In this document: one piece after another, positions 1 to 12,725 of the stretch
How the letters are laid out: each line of letters opens with the position of its first letter
Position numbering within the stretch: the first letter of the stretch is position 1
NCBI RefSeq assembly: GCF_011386835.1
Contig: NC_088797.1
Coordinates: 100,760,264-100,824,263 of the forward strand
Direction: 5' to 3'
Length of the DNA stretch: 64,000 bases
Origin: Chrysemys picta bellii
Lineage: Eukaryota; Chordata; Testudines; Emydidae
The notes under the pieces: generated by a model
The model's database searches: none
What the model was told of the DNA's origin: nothing
The model's input: only the letters and a program-made list of their open reading frames with translations
Made by a program: the position numbers and the translations under genes

Positions 1-1130
1 TGCAGCCATGGCAGTTTCCTGGTAGTGTGTGTGGGGAGGAAGCATCACCCTCTCCTTTTCCTCCCTGTTGCTCCTGCATGCCCTGCCTCTCTGGAGACAC
101 AGGTGGGACACACAACGCTTAAGGATCAAGGTGGGGAGGGGAGGAGGCGAGCAGCGAGGAAGCAAGCAGCAAGGCAAGTGGTGGCCTGGCGAGGGAGTAA
201 GGAGGTGAGCAGCAAGGCAGCAGCACGGTGAGGAGGTTGGCAACGGTTCTGGCTGCGAGTGGGGGAGCGAGGTGGTGAGCGGTGAGCCACCAGTGAGGGG
301 GGATGTTCTTGCGGGGTGTGTCTGTGGCAGGGGGGTGAAGAGGCGAGCAGCGGATGGGGGGGTGAGAGGAGCAGGGCCGCCCAGAGGATTCAGTGGGGGA
401 GCAGACATAAAAAAAGGCACCACCCGCTGCGGCGCTTGTATTCACCAGGCGGTGCTCCGAGTCTGCAGCGGTGGGTCCTTTACTCGCTCCGCATCTTCGG
501 CAGCACTGAAGGGCCCACCGCCGAAATGCTGCCGAAGACCCGGAGTGACTGAAGGGCTCCCCGCCACCGACCCGGACTGCCGCCGGGTGAGTAAAAATTA
601 AAAAGGTACCTCTAGTCCGGGAAGGGATTCTCGGCCACGGCTTGCAGGGCCCCTGCGGGGCCCGGGGCAAATTGCCCCACTTGCCCCCCCACCCGGGGCA
701 GCCCTGAAGAGGAGGTGAGCGGCAGGTAGGGGGGTGAGAGGAGGCAAGTGGCTGGCGCATGGGCAATGAGTGGAACCCCCAACTCCACCCCTTCTGCCTG
801 TGCCTCCCCCATGGCAGCCGGAGCCCTGAGACCCCCTGGCCCCCGCCGTGGATGGAGCCACAAGCCCCCTGCCCGGAGAAGCCCCTAGCGTCCCCCACCC
901 ATGGCTGGAGGAGCCATGGTCTGGCTGAAGCCCCAAGACCCTCCCCCACATACACACACCTGTTCGGAGGAGCCCTGGATTGCCTGAAGCCCAGAGTGCC
1001 CCCTCACCAGCCAGAGGGGCTTCGAGCCAGCTGAAGCCCCAAGTTCCCCCACCTGCACGGAGGAGCCCTGGGCCAGCCACAGCCACAGCCGTGCCTCTCC
1101 TCCTCTCCCTTCCCCAGACCCAAGCCGCCC
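1..1130. repeat. G+C-rich interspersed repeat cluster
   Basis: This stretch is far richer in G+C than the AT-rich DNA that follows at 1131. It contains runs of ggtgag/ggaggcgag-like units (120-370), a near-palindrome around 661-687 (gggcaaattgcccc), and three ggaggagcc boxes at 907, 966 and 1059, each near a ctgaagccc box, as in a degenerate tandem repeat. Long open frames occur on both strands at once, which is a composition effect and not coding. The style matches G+C-rich interspersed repeats I associate with turtle genomes. The left edge is cut by the window, and I cannot assign a family. Confidence 0.55.
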
Positions 1131-1460
1131 AGATATGTTTTTCATTATTATTTGGGCTTCTATTATGTCAAAGCCTTTCACAATTTACTTCAGAATTGTT
1201 GTACAGACAACCACTTTTACCAAAAAAGCAAAAGAAACAATAATAAGAAACAAGAACATGCAAAGCTCCTTATTTGTGTTTCTATTCTATTAAGTCCAGT
1301 AAAGAATAGAGATAACTGTGCATTATTTTTATTATTGAGTCTGCAAAAAAATCCCCCAAACCTTATATAAATAAATAACAATGATTTGGATGTATACATA
1401 TATATGCATATTACTTTAGTAACTTTAGGAAAAATAAATAATTTTAGGAAAAAGTGTCAG
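1131..1460. other. AT-rich, no gene seen
   Basis: AT-rich sequence with no convincing frame, splice border or repeat signature. Confidence 0.5.
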
Positions 1461-1975
1461 TGCAGCTACCAGCAAGAGTCGATGGCCACACTCTGAGTCC
1501 ACCAAAAAATTTGTTGCGAGAACTGGTTTAGGCGGTCAACACTGGTCCCAGGTCCTAAGCAGCTGGACTGCAGAGGTCTCAGCTTTCAGGAGGAGGTGCT
1601 AGACAGAGGATCTGCAAATTCTGCACCCCAAGAGTGTGCCGAGAGACCAAACCAGAGGCAGGGCATGAACTCTGTTCAAGCTCCGAAGGCTTGAAGCCCC
1701 AGGAATTCAGTGTTTGGATCCTCTTACAGCAGTCCAGTGAGCATCCAGGAGAGGGGAGCTCAACTGGATCTGTGACACCATACCCAAAAAGTACCTTTCT
1801 TCACTCTCCCAGATAGAGTTCCCCCGGGAGTACAGCTCCATAACACACAGTGGGTGCAGACCCCTGCGTCGTATCCATAATATGACCTTTCCTGTATAGC
1901 AGAACTTCTTTAGCACCCCTCCTATTTTGATACTATTCCCCCATATAGGGAAGTAGGTTCAGTGGGCAAGAATTA
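1461..1975. other. Moderately G+C-rich unclassified insertion-like segment
   Basis: Base composition rises compared with both flanks, and the segment looks like an old interspersed repeat (an LTR fragment is one possibility). I see no paired termini, target-site duplication or coding remnant, so no family is claimed. Confidence 0.25.
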
Positions 1976-4925
1976 CCCCTCAATACACTTAAAAGGATTT
2001 AAAATCAATCTTTTCAAAACAATCAAAAAGTTAATTTAAATGGAATAAAGTCAGTTTAGATTTTAGAATGGCACTGGTTTAGACAGTTCACAGCTGAGAG
2101 ACAGAAAGAAAGCACATAACTACCAAATGTTATCATACAATTTAAATCTTTTGATCTCTTTAACTACAGTATAAGAACTAAGCTTTATTTTATCTTATTA
2201 AATAAACTGAATCATAATATATCAAAGAACATAACTAAAAAGAAGCTCTGTTTTTCTTTAGTGTCTTATGTTTGTACTTAATTTTCGAAATTGGGAATTT
2301 GTGATACGTACAACTTCATATGTGCATTAAATAAAATACTTAAATAGCCTCATTGTTTTAGAGATTTTTGTTTAATATATATGTATATGGAACAATTTGA
2401 TTTGTCAGATGAACTGTTGCTAGAGAAGAAATGGTCAATTAAACTTCACTGGCATTAGTAAATTAGTTTATCAAATGCATGCAATAAGCAAAATACAGAT
2501 TTTGTAATCTTAATAAGTATCATAAGTTAAATGTACACTGAAATTCATTAAGGACAACAAAATAAACAAAAGACCAATTTACACAGGGCCTTAGTGATAA
2601 GTCAGTGTATGGAAATAAGAATGTACCAAGTCAAAAGGGACAGGAGAACCCAGTTTAATCTGATTATTCTGGGACTGAGGCAACATATTAATCAAGTGGA
2701 CAAAACAATTCTATTAATCAATTTCAAAAGGTACATTACAACAATAAATCTTTTACTATACTGCAAATGATAAAACAAGCAATCCATAAGGGTTATGCTA
2801 ATTACATGTTTCAAGTCAAATGAAACAATTCCATGCTTTGTCTTGTTTGGACAAATAGAAAATTCTTGTCATTTAATTATATTTCATATGTCTATATCTG
2901 TGTCCACACACATAAATTAGAGTATTAAAGAATTGCAGACGCACTGCCTCTTTGTCATTATAGCTATCAATGTGGACTGATAGTTTCTATCTACTGCTAG
3001 TAGTACACATAGAAAATAGAGAAGTAAATGAATATCCATTCCAGGAGAAAAATGGGTGAGCAAGCGCCCCTTGGATTAAAAATATTCTAAATTACTACTA
3101 GAACTTTTCAACCATATTTTGCAAACTGAATTCCAAAGATGTACAGTACTTGGAAATGACTTGACCATTATTTTGGGTTCACACTAACTGCAAGTAAACA
3201 TGTACTAATGCAACAAGGAGATGCAAAAACTAGCAAATTTGTTTAAAAAGAGCCAAATCACCCTATGACAAGAAAAAAAAATGTCCAAACCCCCAAAGGC
3301 ACCATCTCCTATCTCTGTACAGTACTTAGCATCCCTTAGGTGCTCAAAAGAAAATAACACAGACAGACGCACTTGGTAAGAAACAACATAGGCTGTATAA
3401 GTGAAAAAACAAAAGTGTGATGGGAGGACAAGAATGTCCCTATTCTTATCAGTTCTGCCCCACCTCCCGCCCCAAACACTTTCCACTCAATCCCCTGCCA
3501 GCTGATATTGCCTATGTTGTCTCTAACTCCTGAGAAATCGGAGGGCATGTAGCAGAGCCCTAGCAGACAAGGAGTGATAAAGCATATATATTTGTACATG
3601 TACAGCAAATACATATAAAGCTGAAGTAAGAAACATAAAAAGTTATGCACAATATTAATAGTTACTTGATCAAACAGGGTAATGGAAAGTATATAAAAAT
3701 GATGTTGATTATATCAGGTTCATATTTGTATATTACATAGTACATTTAACAAAATATACAGCAAGAAATATGATCCACATTAATATATATTTCATTTTTC
3801 TCAAATGGTGACATTTTTATGATATTCAAGACAGGTTGCTCAGGCTGAAAATATATTTTCATCTGTTTTCAAAATATTTGTGCAATATGTTTCTCCTATA
3901 TGAGTTGCTGTTCATACCAGGCAGCACAGCAGCTCTCCCCTGTTCTGCGTTACTTGGTGCAAAGACATTTTGGCTTAAATTAATTCTGATGCTAGTTACA
4001 TTATTTTAGATGGGAAGTTTCAGTGCTTCTTCTGGGTGCTTTTCCCACAGCACAAATACTCTGAACTGTTTCTCTTTACCCCCTTATCCATGTCCTGGCA
4101 TTTCCTCTCAATTTAAAACTGTCTAACTTCTGGTAGTACAGAGCACAATTAGCTTCACCACATGATCCCATTGAACAAACTTCTCTGCCCTTAGGTGGAT
4201 TGTAACCCGATCCGCTGTGTTTTAATTATAGTTACTGAAACACATCTGAACATGTTTTATCCTTATCTATACTTGAAATGCAATCACGGTGAGCACCAAT
4301 TCAGCTGAATGCATTCCTAACACACACTGTCAGCAACAGGTCATTTTGTCAGTGTAGACAAGACCTAAGTACACTTTTCCTACAATAGTGAGTATTCTTT
4401 GTCAGCAGTATTTGGCCCAAAGTTGGCTAATCTTAATGTCTCAAAAAATGGACAGACTTTAACAATGAAACTTGTATTATTATGCTATCAAAGACAGAGT
4501 GGGCAGCATCATTCTACCAGTTTTTATGGATATGCAGGCTCCATTGAAAGCAGTGATGGGTCATGACTAAAAACCGATGATGCAATATGGCCCTGCATCA
4601 CTAGATTTAAAAAAAAGAAAAAGAAAAAGCAGCAGGAATGACAAAAAGCAGCTACTCTGTTAAAATGGATAAAAACTTCTTATCATTATAGTTTTGATTG
4701 TGAAAGAAATACATGGTGGGATCTTCCTCTTATGATCTAAAATCATGAATATATTTTTAAAAATCCTAAAATGATGTATTTTTATATTTCGGTCTACATC
4801 AATAGTTCCCGTTTTAACACAATAAAGCATTTTATATTTTATTGATTAAAAATTCAATTCCTCATATTGCAACATAACATCATCTTCATGAATTCTGCAT
4901 TACAAAAGGATTATAACACAAAAGG
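1976..4925. other. AT-rich, no gene seen
   Basis: Long AT-rich stretch. The only local features are a purine run near 4607-4630 and short A/T runs. The short frames (for example 3205-3650 minus) carry no recognisable domain. Nothing else is seen. Confidence 0.5.
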
Positions 4926-5040
4926 GAAATTATATATAACCGTTATAGTTCTTAGAGTGAATTTCCTCAGAATCACTAGTTACTTCAATGGATTTACTCT
5001 GAATTTTACCCAAGTAAATAAGACTAGGATCTGAGGCTTG
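4926..5040. repeat. Possible fragment of a palindromic turtle MITE
   Basis: The words ttcaatggatttactctg and gatctgagg recall the 'ttcaatgg' family of palindromic MITEs, which has better copies at 27720 and 31372. Only one partial arm is recognisable here. Confidence 0.3.
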
Positions 5041-6239
5041 GGGTCAACAGGTTTTGGTTCAGGACCTCAGTCCTGGTTCAGTCCTTTTAGGAGGGACAAG
5101 GTTGATAATTTGGAGATGATATGTTCATTTGACTTTAACTGGAACAATTTTAACAGAAGAAGCACATCAGGTTTGGGTTCACCTAATTTACATCTATGTC
5201 ACATTACTGCTGACTCCTTGATATTACCGCCCTATTTATAAGGTATACAGCAACACCATATTTATTTTTATACTTAGCAGGTAATATTAAGTTAAGGGGA
5301 AAAAAGATTGCCTAGTGTTATTAGTTATTACACCATCAACACTTAGCAACAGACGAATTCTTTAATTTTGGTTCAAAAATTCTACCATTTAACAACCATT
5401 CAAATATTTAATTTGACATTTTTCTATAATAAATTATGCAAAAACAGTGAGCCTACATAGAATTTGTTTCATTAGCAATATTTAAAACAGATATAACTTT
5501 TGTTTATGATAGGCAAACCAAAATGTTTTAAAACACAAAACAACAGGATTGTATTTTAAAACATTCAAAAAATGTTCCAAGTACATTTAACATAAGTCTG
5601 AGTGAAATTTTGTGTGTATTTTTTATAAATATTAGTCATTGTTTAATCTGACCCAGAAAAAAGAAGCAAAGTTATTTAATCTTCCCTATATACTTGTGTC
5701 AACTTGCTTTTGTTATGGGCTTTATTTAGACTTTATAAAAGATAAAATCATAGTGGAACTAAATGAGGTCAAGGACTTTGAAAGACCTCATTTAATCCCA
5801 CCATACGCAGATCTTTTTATGAAGTCTAAATGATAATCATAAGCACAGTAAGTGGACATAAGTATATTTGTAAGATTAAATAATTTTCTTTAATATTACC
5901 TAGAAATAAGAAACAATAACCAATATTTATAAAAAGTTACACCCAAAAAATTTCAGTCTTATGTTAAATGCACTTAGCAAAAGGTCAGAGCTCCTGAATT
6001 TGCTAGATAAATAAATGTTGGTGAGGTGGATGAATCACTGGAGAATTGGTGCATGGCAGCGAATGAATAACCTGCAAATGCTTCCCAAACCCCATTATTT
6101 CCCTTTTTCCAGTAGGCCAAAGATTCATGTCCCTGCATGCTGCCAGTTCATTACAGAGAAATATCATTCCTCTTCTGGCACACTCTGGACGGCCCTCTCA
6201 GCCCCACAAGGACCCTTTAATGTTTAATTCCCCATCATC
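5041..6239. other. AT-rich, no gene seen
   Basis: No domain, splice border or repeat family recognised. The frame at 5639-5833 is short and AT-driven. Confidence 0.45.
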
Positions 6240-6720
6240 TGCTCCAGTGAACAGCTTAATCTCTGCTTGTATGATCAATACTATATCAGTGTAAATTAAA
6301 ATGACAATTTTAAAGTAATTAAGCCGGTTAATGCTCGATTCAAATGTCATTATTTGCACAAGGGATTGAGGAGAAATTACATCGTGTCCAGGGTGACAGG
6401 AAAATGTTTGAGCCTTCTCAATCCTGTTGCCGCTGTGCCACTGGAGGCTTTAGCAAAGCAGATTAACTTCTAGCTCCCACTGCCAGGATACGTATCCAAT
6501 TTCAAAAGAGGATAACACAATTTGATAAATTTAATTCCAGCTACAAACTCAATTATTGTGATAATGGATGAAAACTGGGAGGAGACATTAAACAAGACCC
6601 ACATAAAAAATACACAACTTCAAAATGAGATACAACAGTAATTGTTTTATTTGATTTGCTCCATCCCTTTTGAAAACCCTTTAAATAATTGTGATTGTTA
6701 GAAGAATAGCCAACATTTAT
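6240..6720. promoter_or_regulatory. Candidate conserved non-coding element (enhancer-like)
   Basis: This is inference from sequence texture. The stretch is non-repetitive, has no long homopolymers, and has clustered homeodomain-type TAAT/ATTA cores (gtaattaagccggttaat near 6316, further ones near 6460-6560). It also has long complex words with balanced composition between 6360 and 6500. This texture is typical of developmental enhancers conserved across amniotes. I have no alignment, so conservation is unproven. Confidence 0.3.
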
Positions 6721-8039
6721 TAAATAGCATCAGGTCTAAGCTCAACGTGGCTGCAGTTTGAGAGATTTTAGGTCACAATGAAAATGTTTGCTGTCCTTTG
6801 CTTGTACAGCTACATTTATTAGACAAGTAAAATTACATCATTACTTTATTGGATCTCATAAATAGATCCATAAAACTCAACTAAACTCAGATGAGATCTT
6901 AGCCTATTCTACATGCTGGCCTTTCTAGAACCAGCCATGACAACCTGTAGTCATTTTTTATTTCAAGGAGAGATTTTAATAATAAAAACATACCTTAAAC
7001 TTTATGTGGCATCCATAGAAATCAGTATGTATGTCAAGTCTGACTGTAGTTAAAAAGTTAGTCATAAAGGTATTCGCTCTACTCAATCCCATATATGAAA
7101 AATAGGACATTAAGATACAAAAGAAATATAGCCCTGCCCAAGACCTTTTTGGTAGAACACTGGAAGAACTACTTATGTTGGATAGTTTAAGAACAAAAGT
7201 ACTGAAATCAAAAGTGAAGATTCATATGCCACAGATTTAATACAGCAATAAAATGATGATGAAAAACTACTTTCTAGATGAAGTGAATAACATAACTGTC
7301 TCTTACTGAAAGATGCATAAATGGTGCAGCAGTGAAGCTTTCACATTCAATGTCCTCAAGATTATGGCCATACAATGAATGTCCTGACTAAGAAGGTCAA
7401 CCAGCAGTGAATAGGGTGGCAGTCATAGCTGGATATTATTCTCGTAAATTCAGTTTACTTGACCCTACACATTTCCTATAGTTCTTTGAAATAATTACAT
7501 TGAATTTTTATTAGAATGTTGGAAACATTTTGGCATGCATTTCTTTGAATAATAAATGATATATATTAAAGGGCTTTAGGCCTTTAATAATTTGCATGGG
7601 ATATGTGTAGGCTTGTCTTGGTCTTATTAATTTTTATTTTAATTATTAAACTGATCTTGAGTTCATCAGTTTTTCTAAAAAACAGATTCAATATAGCTAT
7701 AAGATCTCAGGAAAAGCACGCTTCTCTTGCCAACTAAACATATTATACAACCTCTACTATTTTCCAGATATTTCACCATGAAATCTATCAGATCACAGAT
7801 TCTCTTGCATAGATTGTCAAAAGAAAAATTCACAAGTTTAACCACAGATATAGTTAGGGAAATAATTATCATGATGGTGAAGAAAATAGAAATAAATAAA
7901 TTAAATCCTATTTTAACATCAACTAAACTCGAACATGGAGTGAAAAACTGAAAAAGACTTATTTATATACTGTAGAAATGGTCTTTGTATTGCTAAATTC
8001 TGACAGACCAGAAGCATTAGTAAAATGGGAAGCAAACCA
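6721..8039. other. AT-rich, no gene seen
   Basis: Nothing recognised. The overlapping opposite-strand frames at 7675-7951 are AT-driven. Confidence 0.45.
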
Positions 8040-8270
8040 AAATGCCAGCCATCCTCCATTGTTAATTAAAAATACCTTCCCCCTAAAACTGCAATTGATT
8101 CAAACCACAGAAGACAATGTTTAATAATGGGCTACTGTGTTCAGAGGGATTTGAAAAAGAAGATATGAAATGTTCTTTTCGTCTTAATTAAATTTTACCA
8201 TTATCATTATCCTCTGTTTCAATTATAAAGCATTTAAGGATGTTCAACAAATCAAAAGAAAATATGGATG
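8040..8270. promoter_or_regulatory. Candidate conserved non-coding element
   Basis: Non-repetitive stretch with repeated TTAATTAA-type words (8062 and 8185) and complex intervening sequence. Texture only; conservation is not tested. Confidence 0.22.
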
Positions 8271-9029
8271 AACATCTCCAACTTTACACAAATGAACATA
8301 GGGTGCATCAGACTAGACATTACGTAGGGATTTCTTTGTGTTCTCAAGACATACCTTTATGTTTATCTTTTTCCTTCCACTTTTGGTGATGGGCTTCTAG
8401 GTTCCCCTATTTTTACAGAACATCTTAATAAGCATATATATTGGTCAGAGGTTACTTTTATTTTAAACTCAGGGGACCTTATGAGGATGTCAGATACTCT
8501 CTCAGAAAACATTTTTGTTTAATCTGAAAACATAAATTTTTTTATCATTGCTATTTCATGACATCACAGTATAATTATCTCTAACTATAATTTACTGTAG
8601 GAAGTACATTGATTTTTTTTAAGTACCCGGTATTTCCATATGCCAAATAGTACTGATAAAGAAGTCATGCAATTGGTGCTAAACTCTTCTAATTAATACC
8701 CGTTATCTTCTAATGCCAACACTACTATTGATCTCCAATTTATAAAATGTAACAAGATACACAGTTGAGTAAGATTAACTGAAAAGATAAGCTTTTCTCA
8801 AATTTACTTCATTTTGTAGTATAAAAAAAAAGAGAGAAAACTGGTCTCTTCTCTCAAGGTATGTTTAGAAAGCTGAGATTACTAAAATCTGATCTGAGAA
8901 CAGCTATATAACCTTACTTCCCATAGGATGAAATCATCACTTTCTTTTTTAAATACTACATACCTCCAAACTTTAAAATTAGTGTCAGAATAGATTATCA
9001 GAATGCTTTCCTTTTCATATAATCTAAAA
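8271..9029. other. AT-rich, no gene seen
   Basis: No frame, splice site or repeat recognised. Confidence 0.45.
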
Positions 9030-9340
9030 CCTTTGTAAATTTAATTATAGCTGTTTCTGTTCTGCATTATTAATAGGGCATGTTAATGGACATCAAGCCA
9101 TATGGAGCACTAAACTAATTGTTTCTCAATGTACAATTGCCCTATTCATCATGTGCATGTTGGCCTGTGTTTGCTTAACAAAGCTTATTAATTATCAGAG
9201 CGCTTGGTGATTCAGGAATGAAGAGGTCAGCACTAAAATTTACCTTAACTAATAGAATTAATTTAGGATATGCAAATCTCTCTTTCTACTTGCATATGGA
9301 GCAAATGATCAACTTTAGTTTATTTTTAAAAATGTATTTT
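9030..9340. promoter_or_regulatory. Candidate conserved non-coding element (homeobox/POU-like sites)
   Basis: Dense TAAT/ATTA cores sit with octamer-like words (atatgcaaat near 9267, cttgcatatgg near 9291) in otherwise complex sequence. This is the usual look of a vertebrate developmental enhancer. Assignment is by texture alone. Confidence 0.3.
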
Positions 9341-9609
9341 GATACAGAATGGTGATGGCCAACAACAAAGATAATACTGCTGGGGATTTGGTGCCAGTTT
9401 AACTGAATCTTATTTTCTGTCTGTTTGTTTTAAAATTAATTCTTTATATTTTTTAGAACGACAGGTTCTAGATAATTTTTCTGAGAAAAATTTGTTACAC
9501 AAAAGAATTCATGTCAAAACATTAAAATTATTAAAATACATCAGTAATCTCATCCTTGTACTTGCTAAACTGATTTGCTTCATATATAGTTAATCTGATT
9601 GATGAAGGT

Positions 9610-9790
9610 GTAACCAAATTAACCCATATGGGCCTTTGTCCCCCTCTAGTGGCTGCACCACAAAAATGTTTATGAGCTGGCTACTGCCTCTACATTTATG
9701 AACTTAATTTTTAGTTCAAGCAGTAGAAGGTCATGCTTTTAAATCCAAACATCCCGGGTTAAATCTCCACAGACAACTTAAGGGTTGTCA
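9610..9790 (+). repeat. Degraded tRNA-like SINE
   Basis: Seen: a polymerase III A-box-like word tagttcaagcagtagaagg near 9711-9730, then a degraded B-box-like word cccgggttaaatctcc near 9753-9768, preceded by cccctctagtggctg at about 9640. The spacing fits a tRNA-like module. The overall sequence resembles a turtle SINE with a tRNA-like part. Boundaries are uncertain, no target duplication was found, and a B-box mutation suggests it is old and silent. Confidence 0.45.
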
Positions 9791-12725
9791 GAGAGGTAAA
9801 ATTGTATTTTTAAAAGTAACAAATATGTGCTGCCTTAGTAAGACTTTCACTATGGTTTTGATAAGACAACTCATTCAATACTCTGAGCTCAACTGAGAAA
9901 ATGAAAAAAAATTGTAAGTAATTAGAGAGTATTCTGAGAGCCACAGGGAGTGCAGGAGTTAAAGATTAAGAATTGTAAATTCTTCGCAAGGCAACCAATT
10001 TTCATAAAAGTGCTGAAAGCTCTTAAAGGGCAACTTTGGGTTAAATGAACAGAACAACAAAGCTAAATTCTGAATCAGCCATTACCAGGGGAGGGGGGGG
10101 GGAGACAGGAGGAGGAGAATGGGGGTTCTTTTTGGCTGATTTTTTTTTTTTTTTTGTTCACTGCTTCAATGGTTTTCTGTCAAAAAATGCTAACAAGCCT
10201 GAAACTCTTTTAGAGCTTTACAATTTTTCAGTTTGTTCACCAATACATTTCTTACAGAATATTTGTTTCCTGCATGCACTGTTATGACATAGTATTCAAT
10301 CATGTTTGTCTTTTCTCCTGATGTATGGGCCAGCTACAACACAGCATGGTCAAACCTTTGCCAACATGTCAGTTGCATATTTTTCACTGTTTGAGGAAGG
10401 TTAGTGACAAGTGCCCAAATAAAGAAATATTGCCAAAAATTCTCATGTGAACCCAACAGGACAAATTTAACACCAATACTATAGAAACTGTGAAAATAGC
10501 TATTTACTTTATTTTATGTAATATCATCATGAGTAGACGTTTGCATCGGATAATTAGCCACCCACAGAAAGCTAACTGAACATGTTACTATAGAATCTGC
10601 TGAAGGTCTTATATTGTAATGATTCCATAAATCTATAGAGCATTACTATACTCAGATACGTCAGGTGGCAATGTAATTTGAATTGATGAAACTCAAAAGC
10701 TCTTTTTTTTTAAATACATCAGATTTAAAAAACAAAACAAAACAAAAAAACAAGTCCCTCACCATAGTGGAACTCATTCTGATTTCTTATGTCAAATGCT
10801 TCAATGAGGCTGTGAGCTATGGGGAAAACTGTGGCCAAATTTTTAAACTTAGGTGTCCAAAGATTATGTATATATTTAAACACATATATAAATAACTTAT
10901 AGGGCAAAATTCTGGTCCAATTGAAGTCTATGGCAAAACTCCCATTTATCTCAATGGTGCCAGAAGTTTATCCATAGTTTTAAAATATTCATCCATCATA
11001 TAAACACGTAACAAAGGCTGTTCCACAAATAAGAAAACTTCACTGTGTTTTATTTGAGTGAGAAGCACCCTCATCTTTACTCTGCTCTACTAACCACAAC
11101 TGCCACACACCCTGAGTGCTTCCTTATGTAGGGGCATCTACTTTCTCATTAGGTCTCATACAGCTGTAATGACTTCAGCTCATTTCACTGAGTCATAAAT
11201 CCTCTATATCACATAGCATCTTAGAAGTGTGAATATCTTTTCACGACAATTTTTTTCTTTCTTATTTAACTTTGAATGTGTTTCTCTTATGTTTTGTATA
11301 CAGCTGAACTTACTGTTGATGCTTTTCCTTATCAACTACTTCAGTCTATATAGATCTAATTATTGGGCCAAAATATCTCTGGTGCGCCATCACTATCTAT
11401 AGCGTCAACAAAATTCTGGAAATCTTTGGTTAGTTAATTGTCAATGTAGGGAAAGGAAACTTCTATTTGTGCTGGATTCATGGGTAATGGAATGGTGCAC
11501 TTTTTTTTTTTTAAACATGGGCTAAAAAGTATTTTTGTACTTTTTCCACTGTTTTGTCATGTATAAAGAACACCTAAGAAGTTGTTTTTCTCCCCTACAT
11601 AGAAAGCTTTTTTTTTTTAATTTGTTAGAAATATTACATATGTTAAATCTAGTCTTTACTATTTTGCTTGAGGTCCTTTGGAAAAGGGGAACACAGGTTT
11701 GTTGTGAGATCTCACAACTTAAGCCGTTGACCCTACAAATAACTACTCATGCTTATTTTACTTAATGGAACTACTCACACATGTAAAGATGAACACATTT
11801 GTTTGCTGAACTGGGGCCTAAGTGAAGGGGGAAGGATATCTTTAACGCACACTTCTTTCTCACAAGTTAATTAGGCATTAAAGGTAAATAGGTGCAGACA
11901 AAAAAGTTTTGAACAGTTTTACTAAAAATCATTTCCCATCTCAGTTTCCAAATCTCATGTAATGTAAGTTTCAGTAGTTTTTCAGTCACCAGTTAATTTA
12001 TTTCATTATAAAACATATTATGAATGTGCAGATGAAACATGGTCTTATTTAGTACTGTGCATTATCTTGTTCTGATACTTCAAAAGTCATAATGTAAATT
12101 TATAAGAGTAGCAATTGCTCACTTTTGCGTAGATAATAAAGTTTGAGAATATAATCAATTTAGCATTCTTCTCCTGTCTGGCACATAATCTGATTGTAAT
12201 TTTAACATCAGAATTATGAAATAATGTAGCATTGAAAAGCTGGAATTAAGGTTGTCACTTCAGTGCAATTTTCAGACTTTTGATAATACTGTAGAATTCA
12301 AATTAAGTTGTTAGAGAATGTACTGGTGCAATGGTGTGGAGAAATGTCCCAATGGTAGTGGACTAACTCTTGTATGTTGGTATTATGTTGGATATGTATT
12401 TTGCCTTAATGTCTGATTTCCTTGGTAAATAGGTTTTAAGGGCCAGGAGTGCAATCTTTTTTTGTGTTTGACTTCAAAGGTACCATGATTTCATAGATAT
12501 TAAAAAGAGCCCAGTTCACACTTAAGCTAATTAAGAGTTAGATTTTCAGAATTCCTCAGCATTCAACTGCTCCCATCATGACACTTGGAGTCGTGGCCAT
12601 ATTTTCAAAACAGCTCATCACCCAACATGTTTATCTCTTTTGCAAATGTGGTCACATATTTCGGTTCTTGAACAGCTATTAAAAGTATGTCCCTTTGTGG
12701 ATACTGAGCGAAAATCTTCATACGT
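9791..12725. other. AT-rich, no gene seen
   Basis: A G-tract at about 10090-10101, T-tracts at 10139-10155 and 11502-11512, and no convincing gene. The frames at 10045, 10683 and 11535 are chance frames through homopolymers. Confidence 0.45.
10905..10985. repeat. Fragment of the 'ttcaatgg' palindromic MITE family
   Basis: Contains tgaagtctatggcaaaac then ctcccatttatctcaatgg, an imperfect inverted pair. Related copies are at 27720-27805 and 31372-31458. Confidence 0.35.

Noticed and set aside
119..1086. Long minus-strand open frames (up to 278 codons)
   Set aside because: They lie in a G+C-rich repeat with equally open frames on the other strand, glycine/proline/serine-rich low-complexity content and no domain.
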